64,000 nt of DNA from Marsupella aquatica (taxonomy: Eukaryota; Marchantiophyta): assembly GCA_973895155.1 (NCBI GenBank), contig OZ316894.1:14198001-14262000 (forward strand). The letters run 5' to 3'. Within the stretch, counting starts at the first letter, position 1, and every line of letters starts with the position of its first letter. Below, piece after piece: positions 44,747 to 55,737 of the stretch. The position numbers and the translations under genes are program-made. The notes beneath the pieces were generated by a model. That model did no database searches. It was not told the origin of the DNA and saw only the letters and a list, made by a program, of their open reading frames with translations.

Positions 44747-45415
44747 AAGACCACTTGTCACACCGCATGCACAGACCAGAGACCATTGACCTATAACTTA
44801 ACACTTTGACTTGAACAGAGAGGATATTTACTTAAGATTTTGAATTATGAGCAATTTTGGGTCCAGGGTTTACGGTCAACAGTACATAACTTATCCTATT
44901 ATGGCTGCACTAAGTACAATATCCTAATTTAAGAGGCTAGCAAGCTCACTTAAAAGTCTCCTTTCAAAGACTGGAATTAATGGGCCATGTGATAACCTGG
45001 AAAAAGTAATTTATGCCTAACTTATTTGTCTCATTCACTATCATAGCCTATTTAGGATGTATAAATTACAACCCTGATCACACTGCTTGATACCAATCCT
45101 GTTCAAAAAATGCCTGTTTTACATGTCACGACTGTTATATGTGATTCAAATGCATTAAATCTTGTTACAGATCTCCTTTGGTGAATCATAGCCACAAAAT
45201 TGAGGTGTAGGTGGAGCTATTGTATGAGGGGATCAGTTTTTAGTGTGGGCTCAACAAACCAAAAAGTATGTCTACTCTGCACATGTGTGTGAACATTTCA
45301 TTGCAGTAGCAATTGCCACTCTAGTCTATATGCTACACTGTACTTTTTGTACACTGCACTAAATTGTATTGTTTGTGCACTCTACTAAATTGTACTATCT
45401 GTCTTAGGCGTAGGC

Positions 45416-46096
45416 ATGGCACGCCCTAAAATCCGAGCCAAGAAGCGGGGGACAGAGGTGAGCAACACAGGTGTAGTTGGGCCAGATGGTAGTAACTTCT
45501 CCGCAAGTCAGATTTTCCAGAAGGCAGCTCATTGTTGTGCCATTTGTGACGATGGTGGTGGCTTAGCCATATGTGAGGGCCCTTGCATGAGGCATTTCCA
45601 CCTCAACCCGAAGTCTGACCTTGCTGCAGAAAACAACTGTCCAGGGGTGGGCCTCCCGTCAGCACACCAGGGAGGCTGGATGTGCACTGATTGTTTGGAG
45701 AAGCAGGCTAAGTGTGCACAGTGTGGGAAGTTGGGGTCTTATGAGGGCTCTGTTGATGCTCCACCACTTGTTAGGAAATGCCCTGACAGATATTGTGTGA
45801 GGTTCTTTTGTTTTTCATGTTTGCCCGATCTTGCCACAGCTTGCCCACTTCATAAGTGCAAGGCATGTGGTCAGCACGATGAAGATTTCTGGGTGGACAT
45901 AGTCCACTGTGTTAGGTGTCCCACCATGTGGCACTTTCATTGTTTGAAGGAGCGTCAAGCAGAAGGCTATGCTTGTGACAGACACATCTATCATCACTCT
46001 GCACATGGTGTTGATCGATGGATCTTCTATTGTCATCGCCATGCCATAGATCCTACTTTGCACACTCCCATGAGAGATCACATTTCTTGGCTTTGA
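45416..46096 (+). CDS. EDM2-like PHD-finger protein (CACTA cargo)
   Basis: An open frame of 226 codons starts at ATG 45416 (MARPKIRAKKRGTE, basic). A PHD finger follows with CAICDDGGGLAICEG and CMRHFH, closing at WMCTDCLEKQAK (residues about 41-102). A second zinc module runs CAQCGKLGSYEGS, CPDRYCVRFFCFSC and CPLHKCKACG (about 103-160), and a third has VHCVRCPTMWHFHCLKER (about 168-185). This order, and the phrases CDDGG, CGKLGS, CPLHKC and RRCPT-type motif before H-x2-C, match the PHD region of plant EDM2, a chromatin regulator acting on silenced, H3K9-methylated loci and intronic transposons. EDM2's other domains are absent, so this is a PHD-only derivative. It lies inside the CACTA borders, on the same strand as TNP2, and ends in TGA 270 bp before the inner LINE. 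Confidence 0.75.
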   Translation: MARPKIRAKKRGTEVSNTGVVGPDGSNFSASQIFQKAAHCCAICDDGGGLAICEGPCMRHFHLNPKSDLAAENNCPGVGLPSAHQGGWMCTDCLEKQAKCAQCGKLGSYEGSVDAPPLVRKCPDRYCVRFFCFSCLPDLATACPLHKCKACGQHDEDFWVDIVHCVRCPTMWHFHCLKERQAEGYACDRHIYHHSAHGVDRWIFYCHRHAIDPTLHTPMRDHISWL

Positions 46097-47497
46097 ACCT
46101 GAATAATGTACATGCATAGTGCACCTGATGTGGATACCTTGGAGATTGCAGACATTCCAATTTTGAGAAGAAGGACCTCTGTAGGAGAGGATGCTTAGGC
46201 AACAAGTACCCTAAGTTCATTACTTGTTCCTGGGTACATGCCTTCAAAAACTCCCCTTAAGCCTTCTAGGAACTTTTTTAACTCTGCAATCATTTTGATC
46301 ACGACTTACATGACACTGCTTAAATTAAATCAGGACTTCTCATTATGAGCATATAAGTTACAAGGCAGACAGAGAACTGACAGTGGACTTGCGAAGAAGG
46401 GCGGAGGGACTTGTGCTCATCCATGAGCGTTTCGACCTTCCAGAAGGAGATTGAGAGGGGCAAAAAGCTTCTCGAGAGGGGTGGAATCGATACGAGGATG
46501 ACCCCTGCTTCTGCACGAAGCTTTTTCTGCTCTCTCTCGCCATCGCTACGATCGGGATCCGCTTTAGAGCCGGTTCTGCTGTTTTAGGGTGGAATACTAG
46601 TCTGGATTGCGGGAGCACAATTGTGGAGATCCGGTCATGAGAGTTGGAGCCAGGGGTGGCGGATGAGCCGATGCGTTAGTCTAGCGGGAGCACCTTTCCC
46701 GCTGCCACTTTTGGAGGCGGGGATTAAAAGGTAGACACATTGGAACAGGGGTTCGCATCGATCTGGTGGGGTGCTACAGTGGGCGACTGAAACAAATGGT
46801 GTGGATTACGGCAACGGACCTTGGTGTCTGCAAGCTCGGATTGGACAGCGAGTGGCGGCACTCAGATTCCTAAAAGTGTTTGGAGCTGACATTGCCAAAG
46901 AGGATGGCGGAACATGCAGAGAAGAGTTAAGGCGGCACAAAGTGTGCCTGAGTGGTTCTATTCTGACGGGAGAATTATGGAATAGTTCGGGAAGGACATC
47001 TTGGTTAATGAGATTGGACCCAGTGGACTCGAGAGGAGCCTGGAGCCCTCTTCGATTACAAGGTAAGCACTGCCCCGAACATCTTATTAACGCCGTCTGA
47101 CTGTCATTGCATACATTAATTTAATGTCGGGCGAAGGTGAAAAGGGATTGGACTACTACGGGCGCTCAGAAACCACATCTCGTGGAAGAAGCGATCGGAA
47201 TGGACGTCTTTCTGAATCAAGGAACATCCGAGTGGCTACACCAATGGCTGTCCAGACTAGAACGGGGACGCTTCAGGGGGTGAGAGGGCGCGAGACCAAT
47301 CTGGTTGGTTTGGCCTCTCAGAATAAAGGAAAACTCGGAGAGGAGGGAGTGGGGAGGTGCAACCAATTCTCGGCGCAAGATGCGCGGAATGATGGGGACG
47401 GACCACGGCGGGAGAGAAAGGGAGGAGGCAATCCTGGCCTACAGGGAGAGAGTAGGGGGGCTCAGCCGGCTCACAACGGGAGATACAGGACGATCTG

Positions 47498-49018
47498 ATG
47501 GACATGGAAGAGGATGAGAATGGCGGCGGCTCAGCTCGGGACAAGGTCCCAGCCTTGGATGGAGAGACACGACGTAGCCTGAGAGGTGCAGAGCTCAGGG
47601 GAGAGGGTCCTGGAATCTGTGGAATCTCAAATGGTACCCGGAATCCTGATACATGGGGCCGCAAAGGAGCTGAAGAGGAGGAAACATCGGAGGAATGTAT
47701 CAGAATTCTGAGAGCTGTAGCACACCGCTCTAAGGGTGACCTTGACAAAAAGCTGTTTGCCACAGTTGAATGGAACATGACGGAAGCAGCTATGAATGTG
47801 AGGCAATTATATAACTGTGCCTTGCTATGCTACTTCACAGACAGAACCCCATTGCTTCCAGCCTTCAGAGACTGGGTAGAAGACGAAATGACTAGCCAAG
47901 GGCGCTGGCCGGTGCTACAAGTCAAGTTTGTGGGGAAAATTTTTTACATGGTAATCTTTGAAGAACCTGATCATCGGGATCTGGCACTGAATGGGGCGCC
48001 ATGGTTTATGGAAAATAGATTTGTATACACCTTCCCATGGGATCCAACCTTTGACATAAAAAATGAGTCTTACACCAAATTGCCAGTATGGATTGAGCTA
48101 CCATTTAGAGCCTTGGAGCTGGAAGGATGCAGAAGGAAAATTGCAAGCGCGCTTGGCACCCTACTATACTACATTCAAGGAGACCAATTCAGTTCTTACC
48201 CACATGACCGTGCGTGCATACTATGGGACACTGACAGGGAGATACCGGCAAGTGTTCGAGTGAAAATTCAGAAGGATATAGTAATTTGGCAACCGGTGAC
48301 CTTCCGCAATATTCCTTACCACTGCTACAAATGCCATAAGAAAGGGCATCTAGCCCGCAGCTGTCGAGAAGGAGATGAAGGGCAGAGGCCGACGAGTGTG
48401 CTGGAAATACCTGATGAAAAAGACGACGAACGACACTCGGAGGCTGACCCAGAAGAGATACAAAAGGCCCAAGAGAATGCTATGGTCCGGGTTAAATTCA
48501 GGGAGAACCAAGAGCGGCAGGCGAACACGATCTGGAAAAACTCAGTTGAGGAGGAAATTGCCCATGTGGAGCTGATCATTGCGACAGATGTTAGAGAACC
48601 GGACAAAGGAACTCCAACTAACCCACAACGGCCGAATGTGGGTGCTATTGGGATGGAATTGCTGGAGCCCACTCGTGGACCCTTGGACGCCATGGTGAGA
48701 TGGGAACCGACTAGGACTAAGGGGAATTCGCGAGACTTCCCACCTGGGAGTGGACTGGCCCGGGATCCTGGAGGTAACACAGACCGCAGAGGCTCTGTTC
48801 TAAATGCCAGTGCACCAAGCTTTGGGCCGGAATTCAGCACGAAGGCCAGAACAGACACACTCGGGCTTCCAGGATCGCTCTTAGAGGTAGAAGCCGAAGG
48901 GAATTTCTCGTACCATGGGGACACCGATGCAGAGATGTCAGAATATGAAGCTTACATATCGAATAGCAAACTCAAAGCACGAACCAGGAAACAAGAATTG
49001 AGAACCCCCCCCAACTGA
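47498..49018 (+). CDS. LINE ORF1 protein (DUF4283, CCHC knuckle)
   Basis: A frame of 506 codons. An acidic N-terminus is followed by the DUF4283 domain (about residues 60-260; blocks VRQLYNCALLCYFTDRTPLL, DHRDLALNGAPWF, KLPVWIELPFRALELEGCRR and GTLLYYIQGDQFSSYPHD). A CCHC knuckle CYKCHKKGHLARSC sits at about residues 275-290, with a long, probably disordered tail beyond. It should bind element RNA. At the C-terminus a C-run (near 49010) shifts the frame relative to the outer LINE, truncating about 20 residues. Confidence 0.92.
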   Translation: MDMEEDENGGGSARDKVPALDGETRRSLRGAELRGEGPGICGISNGTRNPDTWGRKGAEEEETSEECIRILRAVAHRSKGDLDKKLFATVEWNMTEAAMNVRQLYNCALLCYFTDRTPLLPAFRDWVEDEMTSQGRWPVLQVKFVGKIFYMVIFEEPDHRDLALNGAPWFMENRFVYTFPWDPTFDIKNESYTKLPVWIELPFRALELEGCRRKIASALGTLLYYIQGDQFSSYPHDRACILWDTDREIPASVRVKIQKDIVIWQPVTFRNIPYHCYKCHKKGHLARSCREGDEGQRPTSVLEIPDEKDDERHSEADPEEIQKAQENAMVRVKFRENQERQANTIWKNSVEEEIAHVELIIATDVREPDKGTPTNPQRPNVGAIGMELLEPTRGPLDAMVRWEPTRTKGNSRDFPPGSGLARDPGGNTDRRGSVLNASAPSFGPEFSTKARTDTLGLPGSLLEVEAEGNFSYHGDTDAEMSEYEAYISNSKLKARTRKQELRTPPN

Positions 49019-49349
49019 AGATAAAGATAAGCCGAAGGGTGAAGCAAAAAAACAACGTTCGCTGTACTTCTCATGAGGATCCATGTCTGATGCAGGTGCG
49101 GGCGAAAGCTCAACAAGGACAAACAGATTGCTCAGCCCTGAAACGAGGAGTCCGAGAAGTGAACAAAGAGGCGCAGCACAAACTAAGATGAGAGACGACT
49201 ACTCCCTGATAGGGGGACTGACTGAGCAGCAAACGGGGAGCGGCTCTCAGGGCTGGATGCTATCCCCTGGAGGACGGAATCGTATCTAGGGTGACGGTGT
49301 GCTGACCAAGTGCACCACTCGACTTGGGGAGCAGCGGGGGGGGGAGGGG

Positions 49350-52300
49350 ATGGAGAACATAATGCGGATTGCCACATGGAACGTCTGTGGGCTGTGTGAG
49401 ACAAACCGCAAACATGTCGTCAAAAACTGGGTACAGGCACTGCGATTTCCGCTGGGATGCCTAGCTCTACAAGAAGTGAAGACGGATCAATTCTGTTTGG
49501 ACATGGCTCTGAGAACAATTCTCTCAAACTATCAACACTTCTCATCGGCACCAGAGGAAGGCAGGGGAGGAACGGCACTTCTGGTCCACCCGTCTTTGAA
49601 GGTGGTAGCATCAGGCAAACTGGACCTTGGCAGAGCTGTGTGGATAATCATTGAGAACGAAGGAGGCAATTATGGAGTGGCATCTATCTATGCACCAAAC
49701 TCGGCTGACTTAAGGGCTTTGCTATGGAACGAGCTTAAGGATGAGCTTCCGCAGGTAAACTGGATCATCTGTGGCGACTTCAACATGACAGAAAGAAGAG
49801 CGGACTCAACCGGGAGATCACCTCTGATCGGCGGAAGAGAAGCGGAATTCTGGCGCTTCTTAAAAACGCGCTTTGACCTGGTAGATGCGTGGGAGATCAC
49901 CGGGGGCGCTACGGGTGCCCAATTCACATGGAGAAGGATGAGAAGGGGATTAATGGTACAATCCCGATTAGATAGATTCTACATTAGCGAGAAGGGATGG
50001 TGGTTAGAGGAGAGAGTAGAGCTGGTGCATGAAGGAGGATCAGCGTTATCAGACCATGACCCGGTGATACTGAAAGGGAGGTTCAGAGATGCAGGTCAGA
50101 AGGTGGAGCGAGGTAAGGTGAGACTATTCATGGCCAATCCAGCGCTTCTAAGCAACAAGGAGGACCTGACGCTTCTAGAAGGAGCCTAGAGGGAAGGAAG
50201 GAGGGAATTTGCAAACCCTGTGCTGCGATTTTCAAAAGCGTGCTCCAATTTTAGGCAAAAATACATGGAGTTACAAGCAAGACCAAGGCTGGCAGAGGTT
50301 GAGATGGAGTTTCTTAGAGCGAGAATGAGAGCACTGAAAGCATCCATTCTGGAGGAACACACAGAGGATGAAATCAAGGAATACACGGAAACGGAAGACA
50401 CACTGCATGCAACCGAGTTGGAAGTGGCTAATAAGGGACGGAGACTTGCAAGGATTAAATGGCTGGGAGAAGGAGACGAATCAACAAAGTTCTTCTATGC
50501 GATAGTAAAGGCTAAACGCGCCCGAGAAACCATGAACCTGATTCTCAAAGAGGATGGGACGGAGATAACAGAGGCGGCAAGCATTGTGCTTGAAGTGGAG
50601 AAAATGTGTCAAGCACTTTATGCAGCGCAGGAACCCTCACAAAGGGAGACACAAGAACGACGGCAAGAGAGGAGACGTCTACTGCAACACACAAAATTTG
50701 CGCTTACAGCGGCAGAGAGAATGAAATTGGAAGCTCTCCCGACAACTAAAGAGGTGAAGGAAGTGCTTTGGATGCTACCAGGAGACAAATCGCCTGGCCC
50801 AGACGGCTTAATGGCAGAAGTACTGCGCGCATGCTGGGAGTTTCTGGGACAGGACTTGGTGGAAATGATACAAGAATTCTGGATGACAGGAGAGATTGAT
50901 AGTGCGTTAAAAGAAGGGATAATAAAGCTCATTTCGAAGAAGCCTGATAAGAGATCACTGAAGGACTGGCGTCCCCTTACAATGTTGAACACAACGTACA
51001 AAGTCATTGCTAAGATCCTGGCATTGCGGTTACAAGAAATCATGAACAAGATAATCAGCCCCCAACAGATCGGATTTATACAGGGGCGCCACATTCTGGA
51101 AAACATCTCACTGGCCTGGCTCGCATGTGACTGGATACAGCACAAGAAGACGGAGGCACTTTTCTTGAAGTTGGATTTCGAAAAGGCCTTTGACAGGGTG
51201 AATCACGAATACATATGGGACACAATGCACTTACTGGGAATAAGTGGCCACTTTATCACACTGGTACGGGCTCTGTTGGTTGGATCTTTCTCGAAGGCAA
51301 TGGTCAATGGTTTTGCGACGGGTATGATTGAGCTTAAGAGGGGGGTGAGACAGGGCTGCCCCTTGTCGCCCCTACTTTTTGTCATCTCGACACAACCGCT
51401 GATGGACTTCTTAGCTGCGGAGATGGAGGCTGGGAGACTTAGTGGACTGTCAATCACGGACACACTCACAATATGCTACAGATTATTCGCAGATGATGTT
51501 GGAATGTTCATTCCTGCCACGGAGGAAGCTTTCACCCAGGCACAAACTGCACTTGCATGTTATGAAATGGGTTCTGGAGCAAAGCTGAACCTACGAAAAT
51601 CTGTGGTGATTCCCTTGGCAATTGAGGTCATCCTGGATTGGCTGCTGTACTCTGGCTGTCAAGTGAGTGCAATGGGGGAGGTTCAGAAATATTTGGGCGC
51701 TCCCTTGGGGGCCGGGCTGAAGACTGAGCAACTGCACAAATTCTGCCTAGATAAAATCAGCTCACGACTGTCATCCTGGACAAATAAGCTCCTCTCTTTC
51801 ACAGGTCGAACCTTATTGGTCAAACACGTGCTCCAGGCCATCCCAATCTACCATGTGATGCACCTCAAGGCTTCAGCGGGTCTGGCCAAGAAACTCATTG
51901 CCCTCAGTAGAGATTTTCTGTGGGGATATAATCCTGCAGGTGGGAAGAAAATTCCGCTGGTGGCATGGGACAAGATGACACTTCCAAAAATAGAGGGCGG
52001 CCTGGGATTCAAGGACTTCAGAAGCCACTCCAATGCATTATTATCACAATGGTTCACTAAGGCCCTAGAGTATCCAGACAGGGAATGGTCGAAGATGCTG
52101 GCAGCCAACTTATCTTTAATGGGATGGTTGAATTACAAGGTGATCAGAAGAAACAATTACACGTTCAAGGATAGGCTTCTGCTCTGTACTCCTAGGGCAG
52201 GCGGTGGTCTCAGGTATACAAGTGGTCTATGGAAGGCTTGGGAGGAGCTGCGTGCCCATCTGGCTTTTTGTCCTGGGAGATATGGTGCCCCTGGACGCTG

Positions 52301-53276
52301 GAGCATTAACGATGCAATTAGATGTATGGTAGATTTCAATTCATTGCCAAATGTGGACATTGTAGGAGTCACTGCTATTTGTGGACGCTTGGGAATGAGA
52401 TCAATTCAGGACAGGGGCTGGAAAGACCTTCCGCTTAGGGGGCAGGTGCTGCGAGGATTCACGGGGGAGCACAGAGGGCTGGCTAGAGCGTTCCTAGGGA
52501 GAATTTGGGAGTCAACTGCCTGCAGGTGGGACAGGGATCCTCCGGCCAGACAGTGGCGCTGGTCTGACAGGGCAGAACCTCTCAAGGACTTTCAGATCAC
52601 CAACTGCAGGGTCTACCAGTTCTTGAGACCCAAGATGAGCCTTCATGTGCTGCTTAATAGGTGCTGGTCCTCACACCGGTCGGAAATTGAATGGTGCATT
52701 GGATGGAAGAAGCTGTGGATTTCTGACCTCTCCTGCAGGGCAAAAACCTTTATCTGGCGGATCCTGGTTGGTGGATTGTTTACTGGTCAACGGGCCCTCC
52801 GTATCCAGGCTGGTACTGGGAATTGCAAGCTTTGCTGTGGGGTCTTGGAGACGATGCAACATTTGTTCATTGAATGTTCCCATGCCTCATGTTGCTAGAG
52901 GATGTGTGACAGGATTTTGACGGAGCTTCGCTTACCCATTGGAGGTGGTCTGCTGGCTATTCTTGATGCATCGACAGGACCGGAGCCTATTCACACTGCT
53001 AGGATCTTTTGTGTATATCAGACTCTCTGGATGATTTGGCTGGGAAGAAATGAACATATGTTCTCTGACAAGGTGGGACGTTCCTTTGACTTGGGCCTGA
53101 TGCTTGCTGAGACTGCCAATCACATCCATGCGGTTGGGGCTGGTTTACGCTTTGGGCGGCGTCGCTCTCGGTTGAACCGGGCTCAGGAATGGTTGCGGGG
53201 AACGAGGCAAATCTGGCTGAGACGGGGTGGGGACAGGATTCTCTTGGTGCCCTCTAGCGGCGGTGGTGCTGATTGA
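49350..53276 (+). pseudogene. LINE ORF2: APE endonuclease and reverse transcriptase, with two TAG stops
   Basis: The start ATG at 49350 gives MENIMRIATWNVCGLCE. The endonuclease runs to about 50080, with Asn/Glu/Asp/His active-site blocks (WNVCGL, LQEVKTD, SIYAPN, CGDFNMTE and GSALSDHDPV). A TAG at 50187-50189 splits it from RT, which has KSPGPDGL, LISKKPDKRSLKDWRPL, FLKLDFEKAFDRVNH, RQGCPLSPLLF and the catalytic FADDVGMF (about 51487-51510). The C-terminal zf-RVT block (AKTFIWRIL to CKLCCG to HLFIECSHA) meets a second TAG at 52896-52898, and the frame then continues to 53276. Both TAGs fall where Trp (TGG) or Gln (CAG) is plausible. RT and endonuclease motifs are otherwise intact. Confidence 0.93.
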
Positions 53277-53524
53277 GGGGTCTGCTTTTTGGGGGGCTGC
53301 TGTGGGAAGGGCATGGGTGCTCTCTTGATCGGTGTTATTTCCCTTCTTTGAGGGGGGGCTCTCCCTGGGGCTTTGATGCTCTCTTTTGTGCTTTTGGGCT
53401 CTCTTTGTGGCTCGCTAGTGTGCTGTTGCTGTCCCTGTATTAAGGGCTGTTGTTCCCCCTATCCGTGGGGTCTTTCACGGTATTAAAATTTATAAAAAAA
53501 ACCATTCCAAGGAAGTTACAAGGC

Positions 53525-53852
53525 TATTTAATTTGCGAGAATTCCCTTAAAGTGTACCAACATTTTCTATTCTCATTGAATGTCTGCCCATTTACAACAT
53601 CTGTATGTGGCATCACAAAACAATTGCACTTGTCACCTTCAATATTGTCAAGGCACATATTCAAACTATGAGGTGCATGCTTGCAGGTGTCTAGTACGTT
53701 TGTCCCAATATTTCTCCCGTTTGGAATCGGAGCAGAGACTCACCAGACGACTGGACTGGACCAAGTTATAAACGCAGCATTTTAAGGGCCCTCCGATTAT
53801 CAGGTGAACGCATTATCTTCCGGTCTGTAGTGATTAGGTGGCACGTGTGTAC
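53525..53852. other. CACTA sequence between the inner LINE and the BRCT gene
   Basis: This resumes the sequence broken at 46366. No domain is seen. It probably holds the upstream region of the BRCT gene; TTAG and TAG-containing acceptor-like sites just before 53838 leave room for an upstream exon. Confidence 0.4.
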
Positions 53853-54701
53853 ATGGCCTCTAGGAAACGTACAAAGGTTGACCACCCGCCTCTGTTGGCT
53901 GGAATCAAAGCCATTTTGATTCCTGGCCACTATGGGTTCACCCAAGTGAGTTGGCCAATCGTACAAAAACAATTCTCAGAGTTCCATGGGACTGAAGTCA
54001 AGGACATCACTCCACAGACTACACATGTTGTTGCGGGGACATGGCTGGATGTGATGAACAACTGGTCATGGTCCTTCATTGATTCTGCCATTACCAACCA
54101 AGGTCTAAAAGTAGTTGAAGTCTCTTGGCTGACCGATTCTGTTAAACATAGGTGTGTACAGAGTACTGAGCAATATGAGTTGTGGGAGAGTGAGGAGGCC
54201 ACTGCAGAGGCTTTGGCTGAAAAGGAAGCCTATGAAGCAGCGGCAGAGAAACCCAACTTTGCTTTTGTCCAATATGGACCTGTTGTCAACATAGGACACC
54301 ATCCTATGCGTGCAGATGCTATATTGAATGAGCATGGCAAGGAGAGAAATACCATTATGAAGGGGTTCAGTGTGGTATTTGCAGAAGAAGGAATTGGGGA
54401 GACTAAGTGCAGATTGTACAAGTCTATAGTTGTTGAGCTAGGTGGGACAGTGGAGAAGAGTCTAACAGAAACCTCCACTCATGTTGTAGGTCTGTCATAC
54501 ATGAAAATATGCAGAAAATTCTTTAAGACAATAGTGCGTGATTTTGTCATGAACAACAATCTTTGGGTGCTTTCCCCTGATTGGCTTCTGGAATCAGCAG
54601 CTAGAGGGAAGCGACAGAATGCTTGGGACTTTGATATTTTTGAGGCCTGGCCCTCCAAGATTCAGCGGAGATGTATGCTTAGCAAAGGTGGGAGAGAGTG
54701 A
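53853..54701 (+). CDS. Tandem BRCT-domain protein (CACTA cargo)
   Basis: Starting at ATG 53853 (MASRKRTKVDH) the frame has 282 codons and is intact. Two BRCT folds are seen. BRCT1 (residues about 14-105) has TTHVVAG and, 30 residues on, VVEVSWLTDSV with the conserved Trp. BRCT2 (about 170-265) starts GFSVVFAEEG, then VELGGTVEKSL, STHVVG and LWVLSPDWLLESA, again with the Trp. A charged linker lies between. BRCT pairs bind phosphoproteins in DNA-damage response and repair. It lies within the CACTA element on the same strand as TNP2; an AATAAA at 54745-54750 follows the stop. I do not recognise a specific plant orthologue. A link to repair of excision breaks is only a guess. Confidence 0.72.
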   Translation: MASRKRTKVDHPPLLAGIKAILIPGHYGFTQVSWPIVQKQFSEFHGTEVKDITPQTTHVVAGTWLDVMNNWSWSFIDSAITNQGLKVVEVSWLTDSVKHRCVQSTEQYELWESEEATAEALAEKEAYEAAAEKPNFAFVQYGPVVNIGHHPMRADAILNEHGKERNTIMKGFSVVFAEEGIGETKCRLYKSIVVELGGTVEKSLTETSTHVVGLSYMKICRKFFKTIVRDFVMNNNLWVLSPDWLLESAARGKRQNAWDFDIFEAWPSKIQRRCMLSKGGRE

Positions 54702-54744
54702 GGAGTAGGAGTCCCTCATATTTTTGTATAAATCACAATTTTGT

Positions 54745-54750
54745 AATAAA
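54745..54750 (+). promoter_or_regulatory. Polyadenylation signal after the BRCT gene
   Basis: AATAAA 44 bases after the BRCT stop codon, in an AT-rich context, before the next open frame. Confidence 0.55.
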
Positions 54751-54877
54751 TGTGATCCTTGAACTAACTCATCTTGTCATGGTTGGTCGCAGTTGAAGTG
54801 ATTGTTGTTTCCTGCTGCGTGGGGTGTGACTGTGAATCTACTTGCTGGGCTCTGTTTGGCTGAAGACTTTGGTGGGT

Positions 54878-55411
54878 ATGCTGCCTCTTCCAGACCGTCA
54901 GGCCCTATGTAGGGTCCTCCTACGGGTTGCATCGTGCATGGCTACTGCTTGGGCTTACTTGTATGGATTGGTAACCAGACAGAGTGTAGCTCCATCTGAG
55001 ATAATGCCTGCAGACCTTGGATGTGTTGTGAATGTTGTGGTGAATGAGGATGCACAGTCGGAAGAGGACATTTACTTTTCAGCAGATGAGTTAGACAAGC
55101 ACGATGCTGTAGGTTGTTCCTTGTTGCCTGATTTGGCAGATGATATAGTTCTTACACATGTCTGGCCGAGGGTTCTTGTGGTGTCTGGCGCACAAGATAT
55201 CTGCAAATATAGACTAATTAGTACCCAGTGGAGGGACTTGGTAGCAACATGTGCACCATGGAGGGCACTGCTGCCACTGCTTGTAGGCACGGATCGAAGA
55301 CCACCATGGCATGAGCAGGGTTTAGACCTTGATGACTTAATGTACATGCCTGAGTACCTCAGGGCTGAGTGGCATCGACAACAGGATTGGTATCCATATT
55401 TGATGTGGTAG
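54878..55411 (+). CDS. F-box-like protein (CACTA cargo)
   Basis: The first ATG in frame is 54878 (MLPLPDRQALCRVLLRVAS), giving 177 residues. The middle is acidic (EDAQSEEDIYFSADELDKHD). Residues about 95-145 read LLPDLADDIVLTHVWPRVL, then ICKYRLISTQWRDLVATCAP and WRALLPLL. That is the Leu-Pro start and the R-x-S-x-x-W-R centre of an F-box, which would link a substrate to an SCF ubiquitin ligase through SKP1. No Kelch or leucine-rich partner domain follows. The call rests on this weak motif alone. It lies between the BRCT gene and the transposase on the same strand. Confidence 0.5.
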   Translation: MLPLPDRQALCRVLLRVASCMATAWAYLYGLVTRQSVAPSEIMPADLGCVVNVVVNEDAQSEEDIYFSADELDKHDAVGCSLLPDLADDIVLTHVWPRVLVVSGAQDICKYRLISTQWRDLVATCAPWRALLPLLVGTDRRPPWHEQGLDLDDLMYMPEYLRAEWHRQQDWYPYLMW

Positions 55412-55737
55412 TAAGATGAGGACATCTCACACCGGTCTCGCACCTGGCACCTGTGTCTATGACTATACATGATTGGACTCTGATATGGTCATGGATGTAC
55501 GTGCAGAGGCAGTACATGTGAGGACAGCGGAGGAGTTGACACCCTCAAACATTTAGGAATTTTGTCTCATTCACTTGAGAATAGGTACATGACTCAGGCA
55601 CCTATATTTTTTGTTTTTTTGTTTTTTTGGAACGTTACGTATTTTGGCAAGTACAGTCGGGGGTGAAATCCTTAACAGGAAGTGTATTTTTCACTTGCAT
55701 AATAAAATGACAGGGTGCTGAGTGCGTGTGTATAGTG

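Larger units (their letters stand above)
46355..53524 (+). mobile_element. Inner LINE (L1-type, DUF4283 family) inserted in the CACTA element
   Basis: The body is about 46367-53512 and AAGTTACAAGGC occurs on both sides (46355-46366 and 53513-53524), a 12-bp target duplication. It has a 5' region of about 1.1 kb, ORF1 (47498-49018), ORF2 with endonuclease, RT and a C-terminal zinc region (49350-53276), and a short A-rich tail (about 53483-53501). Eleven bases (CCATTCCAAGG) separate tail and duplication, slightly unusual. ORF2 has two in-frame TAG stops. Confidence 0.93.

Noticed and set aside
52645-53276. Open frames after the second LINE stop as a separate gene
   Set aside because: They continue the ORF2 C-terminus in the same frame after a single TAG; part of the LINE.
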